64,000 nt of DNA from Saprospirales bacterium (GTDB lineage Bacteria; Bacteroidota; Bacteroidia; Chitinophagales; Saprospiraceae): positions 1 to 64,000 of the forward strand of contig JADJYG010000020.1 in NCBI GenBank assembly GCA_016719895.1, read 5' to 3'. The notes beneath the pieces were generated by a model. It was not told where the DNA came from, ran no database searches, and saw nothing but the letters and a program-made list of their open reading frames with translations. Below, one piece after another: positions 21,276-30,300 of the stretch; position 1 is the first letter of the stretch; every line of letters begins with the position of its first letter. Made by a program: the position numbers and the translations under genes.

Positions 21276-21770
21276 CTAAACCCCGGTCTCTTCGAAGGTG
21301 CCGGTTTGTTTGTTTTTCCGCACGCGGTCCCAATGGAAATACCGGCCATTCATCACCACATAAACGCCTGGAGGGAGCGCCTGAACGAAGGCCAGCGCGC
21401 TTCCGAGGTTGAAAAAACCGTCGGACGACATGCCGAAGGCATACGGGATCATGGCGCCGGTGAGCACAATGGTCTTTCCCCCGATCTTGGCGGCCGCGAG
21501 CATACGGGCTGTATCTACCATCCGGTCGGTGCCATGGGTGATCAGGATGCGGCTGGCGTCCGTTTTGCGGCAATTGTACACGATGATGGAGTGTTCGTCT
21601 TCCCCCATTTCGAGCGAGTCGACCATCATGAGGGTCTTGATGTCGATCTTCACTTCACAGCGACCGCGCTGGAACATTTCACTGAGGTGGGTATCCTTAA
21701 AATACAATTCGCCGGTGATATAATTGTATTCCTTGTCGAATGTACCGCCGGTGACAAATACCTGGATCAT
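21276..21770 (-). CDS. Short asparaginase-domain protein
   Basis: The start at 21770 (MIQVFVTGGTFDKEYNY) puts the catalytic TGGT motif at residues 7-10. The second motif is HGTDRM (HGTDTM in classical enzymes), followed by KTIVLTGAMIPY. The protein is only 164 residues, about half of a classical L-asparaginase, and stops after the N-terminal alpha/beta domain. Such single-domain forms are widespread in Bacteroidota, so this is probably a natural short member. Whether it hydrolyses asparagine is unknown. It is convergent to the small membrane protein, with 8 bp between stops. Confidence 0.75.
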   Translation of the reverse strand: MIQVFVTGGTFDKEYNYITGELYFKDTHLSEMFQRGRCEVKIDIKTLMMVDSLEMGEDEHSIIVYNCRKTDASRILITHGTDRMVDTARMLAAAKIGGKTIVLTGAMIPYAFGMSSDGFFNLGSALAFVQALPPGVYVVMNGRYFHWDRVRKNKQTGTFEETGV

Positions 21771-21891
21771 AAGCCGAAATAAAAAAGCGTTCGACACCTG
21801 AAGCTTCCTGCCCGGAGAACGCAACGCAAAGAAACGGCATTTCGCGCAATGCAAATTCTCTTGCCGGGCCTTGGCATGTAAAAAACGTTTT

Positions 21892-21899
21892 TACCTTTG
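21892..21899 (+). promoter_or_regulatory. -7 box upstream of small ORF
   Basis: Reads TACCTTTG (TAnnTTTG). It lies 25 nt before the ATG at 21925 and is the most likely promoter of that 54-codon gene. Confidence 0.4.
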
Positions 21900-21924
21900 C
21901 CGGCGTCAACAAATATGAATCTGT

Positions 21925-22089
21925 ATGCGAAAAAACGAAGAATACGCTGAAAATCGCGGCCGCGACGGGCTGGTGTTCCTGGTGAGCCTGGTCGGGCTGG
22001 TAGCCTTGCTACTGTTTAAGCCGGAATGGGTCTGGGTCTCCTTCCCTTTTGTGTTCACGGCGCTGGCCGGGGCCTTAGGCCGGCTCTGA
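21925..22089 (+). CDS. 54-residue double-membrane-segment protein
   Basis: Too short for many gene finders. The product starts MRKNEEYAENRGRDG and has two hydrophobic segments (LVFLVSLVGLVALLLF and WVSFPFVFTALAGALG) separated by KPEWVW. Support comes from a TAnnTTTG box 25 nt upstream and a charged-then-hydrophobic layout typical of small membrane proteins. Function unknown. The heptamer repeat begins 1 bp after its stop. Confidence 0.45.
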   Translation: MRKNEEYAENRGRDGLVFLVSLVGLVALLLFKPEWVWVSFPFVFTALAGALGRL

Positions 22090-22090
22090 A

Positions 22091-22189
22091 CATTGAACAT
22101 TGAACATTGAACATTGGGCATTGAACATTGGGCATTGAACATTTCAAAAAATTTTAAATTTAAAAATGTTCAATGCCCAATGCTCAATG
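22091..22189. repeat. Heptamer tandem repeat with inverted partner
   Basis: Eight consecutive heptamers (CATTGAA or CATTGGG, the last one degenerate) span 22091-22146. An AT-rich spacer follows, then a reverse-complement arm at 22166-22189 that pairs with 22119-22142 with one mismatch over 24 bp. The structure can fold as one hairpin. It is not a CRISPR array, since there are no spacers between units. Confidence 0.8.
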
Positions 22190-22491
22190 ATTGTTCCAGC
22201 CGGAAAAGAACGCCTTCAAATAGAAATCCCTCGCCGGTACGACGAGGGACTCTAACCCAAACAAATAAACACAAAAACTACTTGGTGCAAGTTTAAGACA
22301 GTTTTGGAGTTGTCAAAAATTTATCCCCGAATTTTTTACCTCTTCTTAAAAATTTTCTTGGCGAAACCGGGGTTCGCCAAACAATAAGGGATGATATCTT
22401 CTGAAAACCAAACAAAACACCTGTATTGAAACGCTAAAAAACCCGCTGTACGAATTCCACAACATTGGAAGGGGCATATTATCTTCGCCCC
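22190..22491. other. Non-coding gap before penicillin acylase gene
   Basis: About 300 bp without a supportable gene. It holds a short hairpin CCCTCG...CGAGGG near 22229-22249 and a perfect 8-bp hairpin at 22358-22380 (TTGGCGAA loop TTCGCCAA). Near the downstream start a box TATCTTCG, one base off TAnnTTTG, lies within 10 nt of the ATG at 22492. Nothing else is seen. Confidence 0.4.
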
Positions 22492-24954
22492 ATGCGGATA
22501 ATTCGATTCTTGCTTGTCCTTTTGCTCACGGCCGCCCTGGCCTGGCAATTACATACGCCACAGCGGGTTGGCGACAAAACGTTGCCGGCGCTCGGCGCCT
22601 TTTTCAACCCTTTTACCGGCTTTTGGCAAAATGCAGAACCGGCCGGCGCCGGCGCCCGCTGGTCGGAGCCGCTTCGAATTCCCGGTTTGAAAAAGCCCGT
22701 CGAAGTTGTGTACGACCATCTGATGGTCCCGCACATCTTCGCAGAAAACCTGGACGATGCCATTATGGCACAGGGGTACATCACGGCGCAGCACCGCCTA
22801 TGGCAAATGGATATCACCGCCCGCCAAACTGCCGGCCGCCTGTCGGAAATACTCGGCGCGCGCACGCTCGATCTCGACCGCATGACCCGGCGCCGCGGCC
22901 TGCCCCTGGCTGCCGAACGCGACTGGAAAGCCTGGCAAACGTCGCCGCAAACAGCCCGGCGCCTGGAAGCCTATACCGCCGGCGTGAATGCCTGGATCGG
23001 GCAGCTCACCCCCGCCACCTACCCGATCGAATTTAAACTGCTGGGCTATATCCCCGAACCCTGGTCGCCGCTGAAAACTTGCCTGATCGTAGAGAACATG
23101 ATTGACGCCTTGAACAACCGCGACAATGACCTGGCGACAACCAACAGCCTGGCCCTTTTCGGGCGCGACACCTTTGATTATTTATACCCGCTTTGGAACC
23201 CGCGCCAGCAGCCGGTAGTGCCCGATACCGGCCAATGGGAAAACCTCCGGCGGAGTGTGGCGAAGAGAATCCCCCCCGCCGGAATATCCCTTTCCGCCCG
23301 CAGCGGCCCGGCAATCCCCGAACGCTCCCTGCCTGCCGGCTTGCGCGAACTCAACGGCAGCAACAACTGGGCCGTATCCGGGCAACATACCCAATCGGGC
23401 TACCCCATTCTCGCCAACGACACCCACCTGCCGCTCCGCCTGCCACACGTATGGTTTCAGCAACAATTGTGTACCCCCAATCTCAACTGCTACGGCGTGG
23501 TGGTACCAGGCGTGCCGGGTGTTGCCATCGGATTCAATGCCGATATTTCCTGGGCTTTCACCAATGTCAGCCAGGATGTCGCCGATTGGTACCGCATCGA
23601 ATGGGCTGATGGCAACCGCAGCGCCTATCGCCTCGACGGCCAGCTGAAACCGGTGGAGTGGCGCATCGAAAATATCGGCGTGAAAGGGCAGGCGCCGGTA
23701 TCCGATACCGTGCGCTACACCGTGTGGGGACCGGTAGTGTTCGACGATCAACCCGAACATCCGCTGCGCGACTGTGCCTACCGCTACTCGACGCATGATA
23801 TGCCCGCGCCGGAAAGCCTGGGCCGTTTTTTGGATATTGCCGGCGGAAAATCGTTTGAAGACTACAGAAAAGCACTGCCCGGGCTTGACTGCCTGTCGCA
23901 AAATGTCGTTTTTGCTTCCCACAGCGGCGACATCGCCATCACCGTTCAGGGCAAAACGCCCCTGCGCGCGCCAGACCAGGGTCGTTTTGTCCAAGACGGC
24001 AGCCGGGCAGCAAGTGCCTGGTACGGGTTTATCCCCGATGCAGAATTGCCGGCCATGAAAAACCCCTCCCGCGGCTTCGTCTTTTCCGCCAACCAACACT
24101 CTACCCCGCCGAGCTATCCCTATTTCTATTTTGGAAATTTTGACGACAGCCGGGGCCGCCGCATCCACCACCGGCTGAACCAGATGTCGAAGGTGACTCC
24201 CGACAGTATGAAACGGCTGCAACTGGATAATTTCAACCAGATCACCGCCGACGCCCTGCCGGTTCTATTGCGCCTGCTCGACCGCAAGCGCCTCGACAAA
24301 ACGGGGCTGGAATACCTGCGGATACTGGAAAACTGGGACTGCTCTTATGAAAAGGCGTCAACGGCCCCCACCCTTTACGATCTTTGGTTCAACGCTACGT
24401 ACGATCTGACCTGGGACGAACTGGAAGCGCTCCGCCAGAAAAAAACAGACGTGCTCTTTCCCGAGCCCTGGCGTTTCGTCGAGATCATGGAACATGACCC
24501 CGCCTCTATATTTTTCGACCGGGCCGGAACCCCGGCGCGGGAATCGGCGCCGGCTATCGCAACGGAAGGCTTCCTGCAAATGTGTGAACAGGCAAAGGCT
24601 ATGGCGCCGGACAAACTGGCCTGGGCAGCCTACCGGGGATTCGAGCTGAAACATATCGCCCAACTCGACGCGTTCAGCCGGCTCGATGTGACCCCTTCCG
24701 GCACGCGAAACGCCCCAAACGCCATCAGTAAAAACCACGGCCCTTCCTTTCGATGGATCGTGGAAATGAGCCGGCCCGTGCGCGCCTGGGGCGTTTACCC
24801 GGGCGGACAATCGGGCAATCCCGGCAGCCCGTTCTACGATAACATGGTGAACGCCTGGGTTGCCGGAGAATATTTCGAACTGCTGTTCCTGAACACCCCC
24901 GATGCGATCCCGGCAGAGCGGGCGCTCGCCCGGCAAACCTTGTCGCCAAAATGA
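22492..24954 (+). CDS. Penicillin acylase family protein (N-terminal nucleophile hydrolase)
   Basis: The start at 22492 gives MRIIRFLLVLLLTAALAW, a signal peptide or anchor. The 820-residue precursor has the family layout: an alpha-chain region (VVYDHLMVPHIFAENLDDAIMAQGYITAQHRLWQMD), a linker, then the nucleophile Ser290 in GSNNWAVSG, which becomes the beta-chain N-terminus after self-cleavage. The beta chain has LPHVWFQQQL and the GVAIGFNADISWAFTNV oxyanion/binding block. These periplasmic enzymes hydrolyse amides such as beta-lactam side chains or acyl-homoserine lactones; the substrate here is unknown. The next gene overlaps its stop by 4 bp. Confidence 0.92.
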   Translation: MRIIRFLLVLLLTAALAWQLHTPQRVGDKTLPALGAFFNPFTGFWQNAEPAGAGARWSEPLRIPGLKKPVEVVYDHLMVPHIFAENLDDAIMAQGYITAQHRLWQMDITARQTAGRLSEILGARTLDLDRMTRRRGLPLAAERDWKAWQTSPQTARRLEAYTAGVNAWIGQLTPATYPIEFKLLGYIPEPWSPLKTCLIVENMIDALNNRDNDLATTNSLALFGRDTFDYLYPLWNPRQQPVVPDTGQWENLRRSVAKRIPPAGISLSARSGPAIPERSLPAGLRELNGSNNWAVSGQHTQSGYPILANDTHLPLRLPHVWFQQQLCTPNLNCYGVVVPGVPGVAIGFNADISWAFTNVSQDVADWYRIEWADGNRSAYRLDGQLKPVEWRIENIGVKGQAPVSDTVRYTVWGPVVFDDQPEHPLRDCAYRYSTHDMPAPESLGRFLDIAGGKSFEDYRKALPGLDCLSQNVVFASHSGDIAITVQGKTPLRAPDQGRFVQDGSRAASAWYGFIPDAELPAMKNPSRGFVFSANQHSTPPSYPYFYFGNFDDSRGRRIHHRLNQMSKVTPDSMKRLQLDNFNQITADALPVLLRLLDRKRLDKTGLEYLRILENWDCSYEKASTAPTLYDLWFNATYDLTWDELEALRQKKTDVLFPEPWRFVEIMEHDPASIFFDRAGTPARESAPAIATEGFLQMCEQAKAMAPDKLAWAAYRGFELKHIAQLDAFSRLDVTPSGTRNAPNAISKNHGPSFRWIVEMSRPVRAWGVYPGGQSGNPGSPFYDNMVNAWVAGEYFELLFLNTPDAIPAERALARQTLSPK

Positions 24955-25310
24955 AAAACACCTGGCTCCTGTTGCTGTTTGTATTTATTTCCGGACACCT
25001 GTGCCACTTCGGATTGCCCTGGTGGGCCCTTGTACCTTTGAGCGCTTTGGCCGGATGGCTCTTCCCACAAGCAGCCTGGCGCAGCGTATTGGCCGGATTT
25101 GCGGGAGGGCTACTGCTCTGGACAACAAACGCCCTTTGGCTGGATATCGCCAATGCGGGCCTCCTTTCCGGCAAGGTTGGAACTTTGTTTATGGGTTTGT
25201 CTCGCTCGCAAATCCTGTTGTTCACCGGCCTGTTGGGCGGGCTGTTGGGCGGTTTGGGCGCCCTGACCGGGCGTTGGGCGCGCGATGTTTTTGGCAAATC
25301 GCCCAATTAG
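24951..25310 (+). CDS. Small hydrophobic membrane protein
   Basis: 119 residues with about four membrane segments (WLLLLFVFISGHLCHFGL, WWALVPLSALAGWLF, VLAGFAGGLLLWTTNALW, LLFTGLLGGLLGGLGAL). The ATG overlaps the penicillin acylase stop (ATGA), showing translational coupling. Function unknown; the family is not recognised. Confidence 0.65.
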   Translation: MKNTWLLLLFVFISGHLCHFGLPWWALVPLSALAGWLFPQAAWRSVLAGFAGGLLLWTTNALWLDIANAGLLSGKVGTLFMGLSRSQILLFTGLLGGLLGGLGALTGRWARDVFGKSPN

Positions 25311-25444
25311 TTGAAAAAATAATGTTATATGACGCGGAAACTCCGGCCCTGTATTCTATTTTTGTCTTCGATTTTAATCCGGCAAGATTGACTTTCCTGC
25401 GCAGGCTTTTTCGGAATGCCCGGGGATATTTTCCAATTTTGAAG

Positions 25445-25495
25445 TATGGACAAAACCGGCAGCGGGCGTACCGTGCCGGTTTTTGTTTGTCCATA
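25445..25495 (+). terminator. Hairpin with T-rich 3' arm
   Basis: Arms at 25445-25461 and 25474-25495 pair around the core AACCGGCA/TGCCGGTT, and the downstream side runs GTTTTTGTTTG. It fits a rho-independent terminator for the membrane-protein gene or for a short RNA from the TATTTTTG box at 25357-25364. Confidence 0.5.
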
Positions 25496-25496
25496 T

Positions 25497-25660
25497 TAGA
25501 CTTGTTGCGGTGGGAGCGCCCGAGCCATGAAATTAGAGATTTTTGGGCTGGTTGAGGCTCATTTTTGAGTTCGTAGCAGCGCTACGGACGAAAAAATAGC
25601 CGAAAAGCAGCCCAAAAAGATCAATTTCTGGCCGGGTGGCCTCCCACCGCAACAAGTCTA
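25497..25660. repeat. 164-bp full-length palindromic element
   Basis: Perfect 20-bp terminal inverted repeats (25497-25516 and 25641-25660). Nested inside are a second pair (25537-25550 with 25608-25622) and a central CGTAGC-AGC-GCTACG (25572-25586). No ORF is convincing. The structure is that of a MITE or a REP-like element, or an RNA that folds along its whole length. Confidence 0.75.
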
Positions 25661-25715
25661 TTGGAAGCAATCTCCGGATACGCTGTTGAATTGGCATCCT
25701 GGCGTACGATTGCTT

Positions 25716-27193
25716 CTACTCGAATTCGAGGGTCATATTAAATTCTACGCGGCGGTTTTGCTCCCGCCCCTTTTCCGATTTATTGCTGGCAATAGGTTTG
25801 GCTTCACCGTGCCCGGCCGAGCGCAGGCGCGCAGCGGCTACCCCGCGATATACCAGGTAATCATAGCATGCCCTGGCGCGCTCGGTCGACAAGCGCAGGT
25901 TTTTCTCCTGGCGCCCACATCATCCGTGTGCCCGTCGATAGACAGTTTGTAGTCGGGGTACTGGTTCAAAATATCCACTACCTCATCGAGTATCCGGAAC
26001 GATTGTACCTTTAAATCGGCCCTGCCGGTTTCGAACTGGACATTTTTGGTGGCGAAAGCCAGGCGTTCTTTGGTTTCTTTTTTCACTTCCGGGCAGCCAT
26101 AGTTGGTGGCCGGGCCTGCCGAGTTCGGGCATTTGTCCAGATTGTCCGCCACCGCGTCGCCGTCGGTATCCGGGCACCCTTTGAAGGGGCCGGCTGCGTC
26201 GGGGCAGGGATCGGCGTCGTCAGCTATTCCGTCGCCGTCGCTGTCTTTAATCAACGGACAGCCGCCATTGGCTTCCGGTCCGGCTTCGCGCGGGCACTTA
26301 TCGTCTTTATTGGCGATACCGTCGTAATCCGAGTCAGGGCAGCCCTTCACTGTACCTGCTTCGCCCGGGCAATCGTCATCCGCATCGGTCACGCCATCCC
26401 GGTCGGTATCGGGGCAGCCGTCGAGCGTACCGGCCTCCGACGGGCATTTGTCGGCTTTATCCGCCACGCCGTCTTCGTCTTGGTCCGGACAACCATTCGT
26501 CAGTGCGCCACCGGCCTCGGCCGGGCACAAATCGTCTTTATCGGCAATACCGTCTTTGTCCTGGTCGGGGCAACCCGCCGTGGCGGCAGCGCCCGGCTGA
26601 TCGGGGCACTGATCGGCATTATCCGCCACCCCGTCCTGGTCGCGGTCGGCCGGCGGCACGGGTTTGGGCTCCGCCTTATGCAGCAGATAAACAAATCCGA
26701 CGCCAATTTGGGCATTGTCGCGCTTGTCTTTGGTTGCTTTGCGGTATTCGCCCTGGACGTTGATAAAGGCATATTTGGACACCCGGAAATTAACGCCGGC
26801 GCCAAAGGGGAACTGGGCATGGCCGTTTTCAAATTCTTCCAGGAAATAACCGCCGCCGGCAAAGGCATACGGCGATATTTTGGCGTCGTTGCGGATATTT
26901 TCCAGGTGAAAAACCAGGTCGAGGCTGGTAGTTACGGTGTTGCCGGAAACGCCGGGCAGTTTGGCTACGCCCAGCTTGAACGGAACGCCCAAGTTGAGGA
27001 AGGGCGCTACATTGCGGAAATATCCCACCTCAAAGCCCTCTCCGAGTTTGAAGTCTTCACCGTTGAGCGACCCGTAATCGAAGAAATTGATCTTGGCGTG
27101 AATGGCATTTCGGAATTCACGATTTTGGGATGTAGCTGCCGGTTGGAACGCCCCCCACAGCAGAAAAAGGAGTAAAAAGGTAAACTTTCTCAT
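25716..27193 (-). CDS. OmpA-family outer-membrane protein with TSP3 repeats (one frameshift)
   Basis: Signal peptide at residues 1-22 (MRKFTFLLLFLLWGAFQPAATSQ). An outer-membrane beta-barrel-like region follows to about residue 175. Seven or eight calcium-binding thrombospondin type 3 repeats come next (DRDQDGVADNADQCPDQPG, DKDGIADKDDLCP and so on). The C-terminal OmpA peptidoglycan-binding domain contains VQFETGRADL and LSIDGHTDD, then after a single frame change near 25915 NLRLSTERARACYDYLV and NRRVEFNMTLEFE with the stop at 25716. It links the outer membrane to the cell wall. The frame break looks like a one-base sequence error, because both sides match the family. Confidence 0.9.
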
Positions 27194-27310
27194 TGCATTT
27201 CAGATTTATCCGGCATCAAACAAAAAAGATACCAACTAACCTGAAACGGGTAAAAAACAGAATGCCCGGCGACCGGGGCGGCGCTGTACGTCGGCTATCT
27301 GACGAAATAA

Positions 27311-30300
27311 TCAGCCTGCGGTTTGGCCTTCCTCCCTGCGAAGCAGCCGCGCCGCCAATTTGCGGGCTTCCTGACGCGGACTCTTCCACCATTGGACGGA
27401 TAAAGTAGGCACGCTGTCGATCCGGCGCCGATTGAAATAACGCTTCAATTTAGCTTCCCATTCATACGACGGCCACTCGGTTTGCGCCAGAACGCCGTCG
27501 TACAACAACAGGCTCCGGTGCTCGCCACTATGTACTACCGTAGGCACGGCCACCCCTTCCACCAGGGCATTGCGGCGCAGCTGGCCAGGCTCGAAATACG
27601 GCTGCAGGGCAATTTCCACCTCCTGCATAAAGCCGGTAGAGAGGTAGGCGGTATCCGGATATTCCAGCAGCGTTTTCATGTGCTGGATCTGCTCTTCGGC
27701 AGCCGCATGGTCGCCTTGCTGAATCTGTTCGCCAAAGGTGACCAGGTGCGACAGTACGCAGGTGCCGATAAAGCTTTTATTAGAAGCCAGCACGGTGTGT
27801 AATCCGGGTGGAATCGAGTGCGCGATGTATATTTTTTGTGTGGCCCGGGTCAGAACAACATGCAATTGATTGAACCCCAACTGCGTATTCCAAAAATGCA
27901 GGTGATTGGTCAGCGTGCCGTGCGCGTCCACGAGTCCGTGCGTGATAGAAAGCAGCAAAATATCCACGTGCTGGCCTTGCAATTCGGCAAATTGATAAAC
28001 GCCCAGGCCATTGAGGTGCAACTGCTGAATTTTTTCGTGGCCGGCTGTTTTCCGCTGCCGGATTTTGAGTAGCTGGCTGGCGATCAGGTCGCGTTGTTCA
28101 ACGGTAGAGCAGGCGATGCCCACTACAGGGTATGTTTTGGCCGGGGTAGGTTCGATGAGGTTGAGCCAATCGATGATCTGGCGCGCTTCAGCCTCATTGG
28201 TGCCGGTAGTTTCGTCATACCGGCCTTCCACGTTGGCCACCACCGTCACGTCGTTGGCCGAACGGCCGGAAGGCAGGCGTTTGAACGGCGTGCGGAAGGC
28301 GATCTGGTTGAAGCGAATCCACTCTTCCGGGCTATCCTGATGCTGGTACTCCAGGGTATAGGTTTTGGAACCCAGGGTTTTGCAGTATTCCAACAGGTCG
28401 TCTTCAGCCGAGGGCGTCATGTCCTGCTGCGCATCGCCAAACACGACCAGGTTTTTCGCCAGGTCGAACAGGTGGTAACACTCCTGTTTCGGGATATTGT
28501 GCGCTTCGTCTACGAGGACAAGGTCGTATACCATGTTAGAAGACTGAACCACATCCAGCGCCACCGGAGGCGTCACGAGCAGGGCCGGCAAGGTTTCCGT
28601 GAGGGCCTCGATGTGTTGCTGAAATAATTCCTCCGCCTTCCTGTCTTTCGACAAGGCGCGGTTATTTTTACCAAACCAGGTCTTGTAGGCCGAGGCATTC
28701 TGCGATTTTAGCGCCCGCAACGATTTTAGTTTTTTGTCCTGCCAAAGCGCGCTGATTTGAAACGGCATGAGCCGGGTTAATTCCTCCATACTGTCGTGAT
28801 AATTCTGGAGGGTGTCTTCATCCCACTGCAGGCCGGGGTTGTACGCGTTTTGAAGCAAATGATGGAGGTACCAGCTTTCGAAGGCAGACATCCAGTTCCT
28901 CGGTTTAATTTTACACAAAGCGCGCACAACTTTTTGCTCGGGGGCCGACAGTTTGAGCCAGTGGTTTTGCCAGATGTAAAAGTCCTGAAAATCGCGCAGG
29001 TAAAATTGAGTATCCTCCAGGCGGGCGATGACATCTTCCAGAAACTCCTGCCGTTTGGGGATGGTCAGCATTTCATGCTTGATGGAATCCTCGTACAGGC
29101 CAGCGGCATTGAACTCCTCAAGGAAAACATCCATAGCGTACTCGAGTTCCTTGATTTGCTCGCGGAAATCGAGCTCGCTGTGGATACTTTTTGCATGGAG
29201 CCGGCGGACATCCTCGCGCACGATACCCGGGATACGCCGGCGCCAGGTGCGCAGGGCGCCTTCAAAATCCCGGGCTAATTCGGCGATTTTTTTGATATTA
29301 CGGACGTCAAAGGCCAGTGGAAATTCAAAATCGAAGTATTTGCGCAGGTGGTAGGTGTGCCGGAGCGCTTCGTAGTCTTCGCCCAATTTTTGTTTCGCCG
29401 CCGATATTTGTTTGTAGCGGTCGGAAAACACGCCATAGAGTTTTTCCGACGCCGACGCCGGTTTTTCAAAGTCGGGGCCAAAATGCTGCACGCCGTCTTC
29501 AATTGCGTCGCGGATGCGTTTGGTCAGCCCTGCCACTTCGAAGTAGTGTTGTTCGTAATGATCGAGCAGCGCTTCGGCGTAGTCGTTGGTTTTGGCAATA
29601 TAGCGGTGATGGAGCGCAGTCGCCTTGTCGAGCAGGGATTTTACCTGTGCTTCGGTCCACGCCAAGCCATCCGCGCTGCTGTGGTCGAGGAAAACCGTTT
29701 TGTTCAGGCGGCCCAGGGGGTGTTGGAGCGTGGGAAAGCGGCGAAACAGCGGTTCACTGTCGTATATCGCCGCCTCGATTCCGTCGTATTCGCCCTTGTT
29801 GAAGAGGAAATCGGCGGGATTCAGCTGGCTGAGCAACAGGTCTTTGCCTTCGGTGCGGTTGGCGCGCAGAAAACGGCCGACGGTCTCCGTAAAGTTCAAC
29901 TGGCCGAATACCGGCTGGTGCAGGGCATGCCAGGCGCCGTCGAGTTTGTTTTGTTCACGCAGGGTTTTGTGAAGGGTCGTTTTAAACAATTCCTCGTCGT
30001 TGGAAGCTTTATTTTTGTTGTCGGCTGCCATACGCAACATATCTGCCAGCATGAGCTGGTCGCTTTCGATATCGCGCAGGATGAACGACACATCGCCGAA
30101 GCCTTTTTCCAGTAAAAACTTCTGGGCCCGCCGCAAAGCATTCAGGCTTTTGGAAACGACCAGGCATTTTTTTCCATTCGACAGCGCATTGATGACAATC
30201 GCCGAGATCAAATACGTTTTTCCGGTGCCGGAAGCGCCTTCCACAACGGTCAGGGCATTTGTTTGGGCAGCATGCAGTACGGCGCGCTGCGAGGGGTCGA

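Noticed and set aside
22091..22189. Short regular repeats that might be read as a CRISPR array
   Set aside because: Units are 7 nt and contiguous with no spacers, the partner is inverted, and no cas gene is present anywhere in the window.
25900..26700. Repetitive GC-rich stretch that looks like a tandem DNA repeat
   Set aside because: It is the coding sequence of the TSP3 repeats in the OmpA-family protein; the repetition is at protein level.
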